A DNA stretch of 64,000 nt, taken from the NCBI GenBank assembly GCA_025677825.1, contig JAIXMO010000006.1, positions 806,001-870,000 on the forward strand. Reading direction: 5' to 3'. Both the position numbers and the translations under genes were made by a program. Positions 59,501-64,000 of this stretch are shown here, in pieces. The notes beneath the pieces were generated by a model. The model did no database searches and was not told the DNA's origin. It saw only the letters and a list, made by a program, of their open reading frames with translations. The stretch's first letter is position 1; every line of letters starts with the position of its first letter. Source of the DNA: Helicostylum pulchrum (taxonomy: Eukaryota > Mucoromycota > Mucoromycetes > Mucorales > Mucoraceae).

Positions 59501-60330
59501 TCCACTACTTTCACTATTTTCGTTTAAAGTTTCTATCCTTCGTCGTTTAATAGGTGGTTTTGCTTGTTCTACTCGAAGACGATCTAATTTACTTGCTCTC
59601 AAAAATAAAGTACGATCATCACGTTCTACTTCATATTCATATCCATCACCAAATACAACTAGTGATATAAAAAAAGTTAGTATAACTCTCTTTTTGCATA
59701 TAACTTTTTATTACCTTTACGATGAAGTTGTAGTTTGGGTGGTCGTTTTATTTTAGCCATGAATAATTCAGAAAACTTTAAGATTTTTCCTTTCTCGAAA
59801 CCAGGAAATAACTGTTGAATATCTACTTTTTCTTGATCAATGTCCATGGGCGTTGGTTGTTTAATAATAGGTAGCTCCACAGGCTTTTTTTGTTCTTCGT
59901 CTTCATCGTCCTCATCATAGTTTTCGCTGACGAGAGCAAGTCTCGATTTCGGTAAGCTCTTTTGTAACATACCCATACCGCGTCGATAGTATTTCTCTTG
60001 TTGATCGTCTGGTACAGTTTCGTCAAAATCAGAATAATCGATAGCATCCGATGAATGAGCGGTTGGTATGACAGGTATGGATTCCATATTCTCTTCATCA
60101 TCGTCGTCATTCTTTGCTCGTTCTAAACCAAACGTGTCATCGCTGAAAATCTTTGATATAACATCGGCGTCAACGCTTGAAAGTGTTTCTTTGAGATCCT
60201 ACAAAAAAAAAAGTAAACATTAATTACGTGTTGAATATTGTATTTGTGTTTATTAAATTACGTCGTCCAAATCACTCTCGAGTCGACCATGAGCATCCAC
60301 ATTTCCAAAAAAATAACCTGCAAATGACAT
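56596..60330 (-). CDS. TAF1: TAF1, largest subunit of TFIID
   Basis: Eight exons join in phase: 60330-60262, 60198-59715, 59658-59456, 59397-57708, 57642-57449, 57382-57075, 57013-56827 and 56766-56596, giving 1101 residues (yeast Taf1 has 1066). The acidic N-terminus resembles the TBP-binding TAND region. The central DUF3591 domain (about 300-700) includes IISNIGMGTLIINYYRK, EPFVLDIGDTSPFMNFG and a REIPAIFTIGQSYPVQEVPGP segment. The last exon carries a C-C-H-C zinc knuckle (about 1048-1063, CGNCGQLGHMKTNKNC). There is no C-terminal bromodomain, as in yeast. TAF1 scaffolds TFIID at Pol II promoters. Confidence 0.95.
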
Positions 60331-61940
60331 TTTTTTTTTTTTTTGCAAGTTCTTTTTTTTTTTTGGTTCAGGAAAAAAGGGAGCTTTTATACTTTCCAAG
60401 TTTTTTTTAATGACGTCACACTAACGGCCACAACATGCTCGACTGATACTGAATGCTCTGCTAAAGTTATCATATATCTAATTTCATGTTAGTAAATAGT
60501 GTACTGGAAGGTGGTAAAAAAACCGATTCAATTATGGCGTTAAATACTGAAATGGAGAAGAAAGGAACGAGAGGATGTTATTTTAAGTTTCTACTGAAGC
60601 AAACATTGTCTCAAATAATGTTCCTGTCTGTATCAAAAACGTCATCTGGAAATACAAGGAAAATCTAAGATACTGATGTATTCATTTGTCTGAAATAAAC
60701 CCAATTGGACGATTTAGTCAGTTTGCAAAGACAAAAAACTTTGAGTGATGCATGTAATTTGATTTACTTTAACGATTTAGGATATACTCTCATGTAATGA
60801 TAAAAATAACGATAATGATGTTAAATAAATAAATATTATATGTATTCTCTATTAAATACTTTTCGTTCTGTGATTCGTCTGGTTATTCATCTGGTAATTC
60901 ATCTGATAAACGCTCTTTCACCCGGTATGTTGTAGTTTCAAGTAGAGCTCTAATTTTGTTATATTTCTTATATTTACTACGAAAATATGATAGCAGTTAT
61001 AAACTGAACAGTTTAATTCTAGGCGTAGCGGCCGTAACGGCTTCAACAAATTCAACATGAAGGTTATTCTTCAATTCATAATTTAACTCTTTTAATGCGA
61101 TACAATTATGTTTATCTTCTACAATAGTTTTAATGAATAGAATGTTCGATTTAATCATAACTATATTATCGTGTAACTGATTTTGCAAATTATACAGAGT
61201 ATAGTTATTATTAATCTCTTGTTGGACTCATTGAACATTTTGTATTTTATTTTAAATTTCATACGTAACCAAGAAATCTGTTTATTATGAATTATACTCT
61301 CATTTTAGTTAACTCTGCTAAGTCGTAATTTCAGCTGGTTTCTATTATTTAAATGAAGTTATAATTTCATATTTCGGTACTTTGCACTAAAGAATTTAAA
61401 GTAAATTCGGATCTTGAAGAGGGTCGACGGGAGGATTACTAACTTTTTTTTCAGCGAGTAGAAGAACCTAGCTGGGTAACTCCTCTTTTTATTGTTCTCC
61501 CTTATTAATAGAAATATATTAGTTTTTGCGTACAGTATAACTTTTGCTTTTTACCCATAATTTTTTAGAAGAATATATGTACTCTTACAAAATAGCTGGG
61601 ATATAAATAAGTTATATAAAATAATCCATGCGAGGCATAGTAAATTCTTGTAAATAATAAAAGTAAGGATGTTAAATAAATATAAAAATTGCGGTAATAT
61701 GAATCGCTAGCCTTTATATACCTAATAAAGTGATCAAGCTACATACAAGTATAATAGAAGGACTACAAACACACGCATAGTTAATGATAAAAAAAAACAT
61801 TTTCTCTTTCACATTTATTTTATTTCGTACGCATTTTTTAATCGTGCGTCATTACTCCCAGCTATCAATAATAGTATCACATCCTTTTTTAGGGAATGTT
61901 ATGGTTATCAACGTTTTTAGATATGAGCATTTGCTTTGTT
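60331..61940. other. AT-rich accessory region
   Basis: No well-supported gene. A minus-strand open stretch between about 61240 and 60997 (ends ALKELNYELKNNLHVEFVEA then VTAATPRIKLFSL) has a coiled-coil-like composition but no start codon, and may be an exon of an unknown or decayed gene. The remainder shows no structure. Confidence 0.4.
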
Positions 61941-63282
61941 TTATTTTAAACCGATATCTTTATCGAGACATCTATCCCAATAAGTTTCAGCATGTAGGAC
62001 CCATCCCTTATAGTCATTTGGAGTGACTTTAGAGATAGCCTTGATGATACGTGGAGTAAGAGTATCCGCTTTATCGAGAGGATTTCGACGTATATGTTGT
62101 TTAATTTTTGCCCAGCACTCTTCGATTGGATTTAAAAATGAGGAGTATGGTGGCATGAACAAAGGTCTATAGCCTCGTTTGTTTATAGCATCAACTACAA
62201 AAGCAGAGTGATGTATTCTAAAATTATCTAAAACAATGAATGTACCTTTCTCATAATGTTTGTCCAAAACGTCCATAACTGAATCCATGAATCGAACAAT
62301 ATGGTAGGCGGTTGTCCCCTTTAAAACTTTTTTATTCTTACCTGCATCCTGAGTACTCGCTTTTCTTCTCTTGCTTGTTTGTTGCGAACCAAATTCTTTC
62401 TCGATCTGAGCTGCATCGCTCTTCTTCAATGGCTCAGCCTTCGAGAAATCGATGATTCCACGAGCAGAAATACAGCCTACAATACTAATGTTTACGCCTT
62501 TCTGGGAGTGCACCTTCACAATTGCTGGGTAACCTTTTTTTGACCATGCACGCCCTCTCGTCATTTGTGTGTGGAAGCCTGCCTCGTCAACAAATACGCA
62601 ATTTTTTGATAATCAACACCAGCTGCTTTCCATTGTGTGACAATGTCAAAGCAAAGATTCAGAGTTCTTGGGGCATCTCTTTCTGCGGTATATTTTGATG
62701 CTTGCTTCAATGATAGAGCACATTTTTCGCGAATATGCTTATATAACCCAGGAATCGAAATCGTGAGTTCTGGAAATGCCTCGCAAAACTTGATCCTTGC
62801 TTCCTCCAGCACTATGGAAGGGTTGTTGTCGAAAAGAGTGATCAAAAAGCAGAATGCTCAGGAAAAAGCTTTTTAGCCTTATTGTTCGTTTTTCTAGGAT
62901 TGCTTCCAGGCAGAACAGTCCCGTCACTAGCATTGAACTCGTTTATCAATCCGTAAGCAGTGCTTCGAGGTATACCAGCAACTTCAGCAGCTTTGGGAAC
63001 AGATAAACCCTCTTCCTGCATGACATGGATGAGACGTTCTACGTTGCTTGGTCCCCAATTTTTATTCTTTCTTGTTGTTTTGATCGAAACGAGCTCCATA
63101 TCCTCAGCAAGGTCGTTGACGACTTCCTCCATTTGTACCTCTTGGGCTTTCTGCATTCCATCATAATCTAGAATCATCTCCACTGCGCCATACTTCATGG
63201 CAGTTGTTTCCAAGTCCATGTCACCTTCACTGTCTTCAGACGTGTAATTATCGGCAGTAGGTTGATAATGTATATAATCCAT
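61941..63282 (-). pseudogene. Tc1/IS630-type DDE transposase with two frame breaks
   Basis: Three overlapping frames form one protein. 63282-62842 has a helix-turn-helix domain (ERLIHVMQEEGLSVPKAAEV...PRSTAYGLINEF). 62845-62561 is the linker (DNNPSIVLEEARIKFCEAFP, with KYTAERDAPRT). 62564-61941 is the DDE_3 catalytic part, with DNFRIHHS and PPYSSFLNPIEECWAKIKQ. The first catalytic Asp context (FVDEAGFH) is readable only after shifting frame at an A6 run near 62612. The other break is at a T5 run near 62850. Both breaks are single-base in homopolymers, so either the element is dead or the assembly has indels. No terminal inverted repeats were found by eye. Confidence 0.88.
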
Positions 63283-63336
63283 AGTTTATAGATGTTGGCG
63301 AAAGAAAATAAAAAAGTTTCAGCAACGTCTTTAATC

Positions 63337-63387
63337 CGTCTTCGGAATTTAAATATTCAGTCGTCTTCGGAACTTGAATATTTAACT
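63337..63387. repeat. 25-bp tandem repeat upstream of the transposase
   Basis: The unit 'cgtcttcggaatttaaatat' plus five bases repeats twice with period 25, with a weaker CCGTCTTT echo near 63395. It may be a subterminal repeat of the transposon. Confidence 0.65.
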
Positions 63388-63443
63388 GTCTTTCATCCGT
63401 CTTTCAATTATTCTTTAACAATATGAATAATATTACTAGAGAC

Positions 63444-63828
63444 ATGGCTCTCTGTATGTTCTACTATATGGAATTCACACCAGAAAACATAGAAATTTGC
63501 AAAAAAAAGACTTAGAGAAGCAAGTTGTGAAATTTGTTACAATGTAACACCCAATCAACCTGTACTTGTTGCTCATCAACGAATACTTGGTGATCCGTTA
63601 ACATATCGTAAATACCTGGACGTCGTCCCAGTTGAAGAAGCAGGACAAAAAATGAACAAATCGAAAAAACAGCAACTGTCAGAAGGTTGTAACCCAATTA
63701 TCGACCCAAAATATGCTGTCATAAATATAAATGATATCCTAAGGCAAGTTGGGTTCGTACAATCTATCACCAGTAGCAGTGTCTTTTTTACGTCATACTT
63801 AAGTAATTACCATATAACGATGGTATAA
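63444..63828 (+). CDS. Unrecognised protein fragment with one frame break
   Basis: ATG 63444 opens a frame (ALCMFYYMEFTPENIEICKKK) that stops at 63513-63515 just after an A8 run. From that run the next frame is open to 63828 and reads 'LREASCEICYNVTPNQPVLV', 'GDPLTYRKYLDVVPVEEAGQ', then 'NPIIDPKYAVININDILRQV'. Both parts look coding and join naturally if the A run is one base off. I do not recognise the family. A C-x-x-C pair is visible at the start of the second part. It may be a real gene with a sequence indel, or a pseudogene beside the transposon. Confidence 0.4.
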
Positions 63829-64000
63829 AAATAAACTTAAAACGGTAAGATACTTCAATTTATGAATATTAACCTACCTTGAAAAAAAAAAATTAACACT
63901 GAAAGCCAGTTTTTTTTTTTCTACATTTAGTAGCCAGGATACCATCGATAGTATCATTTTCTAAATGTTTGGCCATAGCGCGGAGTTTTGAAATTTTCAG

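Overview
This looks like a piece of nuclear chromosome from an early-diverging filamentous fungus, most likely Mucoromycota/Mucorales. The sequence is AT-rich with long homopolymer runs. Genes are densely interrupted by short GT-AG introns (about 45-110 nt), many with poly-T before the acceptor. Gene content fits this group: STN1, a MUB1/samB homologue, an ADP1-like ABC transporter, a Zn2Cys6 regulator and a NAM/Myb-like protein. Genus was not determined. For most multi-exon genes I reconstructed exons by hand and checked that reading phase is continuous across every junction; coordinates give the full span from start codon to stop codon.

Layout. 1-4.7 kb is accessory: a truncated Helitron-type helicase, an unrecognised ORF, a NAM/Myb-like gene and two divergent genes of an unknown family. 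5.1-10.1 kb holds two conserved genes on the minus strand (TVP38-like Golgi membrane protein, Sir2 deacetylase) separated by a repeat-bearing gap. 10.6-15.5 kb is a tandem array of four SAM-dependent methyltransferase copies in different states of decay, with one intact gene and a MITE between two copies. 15.8-17.2 kb contains an inverted second copy of sequence from 4.4-5.0 kb and an unknown gene. 18.9-33.2 kb carries a secreted FAD amine oxidase, MUB1/samB, ATG18, a Rho-GEF and a Zn2Cys6 factor. 33.2-37.6 kb is a gene-poor AT-rich gap with two exon-like fragments. 37.6-60.3 kb is a dense block of housekeeping and regulatory genes: Lnt-like CN hydrolase, triple HMG-box protein, FAHD1, tRNA-Glu, STN1, ADP1-like ABC transporter, class II histone deacetylase, eIF3h, C2H2 factor and TAF1. 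60.3-64 kb is accessory again, with a decayed Tc1/IS630-type transposase.

Functional themes: several conserved genes act on chromatin or transcription (Sir2, class II HDAC, TAF1, triple HMG-box protein, Zn2Cys6 and C2H2 factors), but nothing suggests they form a cluster or operon. The most unusual features are the graded methyltransferase array with conserved TATA boxes, the inverted duplicated unknown family, a Tc1/mariner-like MITE, an HDAC with an apparently ATG-only coding exon and a 9-nt microexon, a triple HMG-box protein, and many T-run/A-run junctions. I did not find a convincing wholly new multi-gene system.
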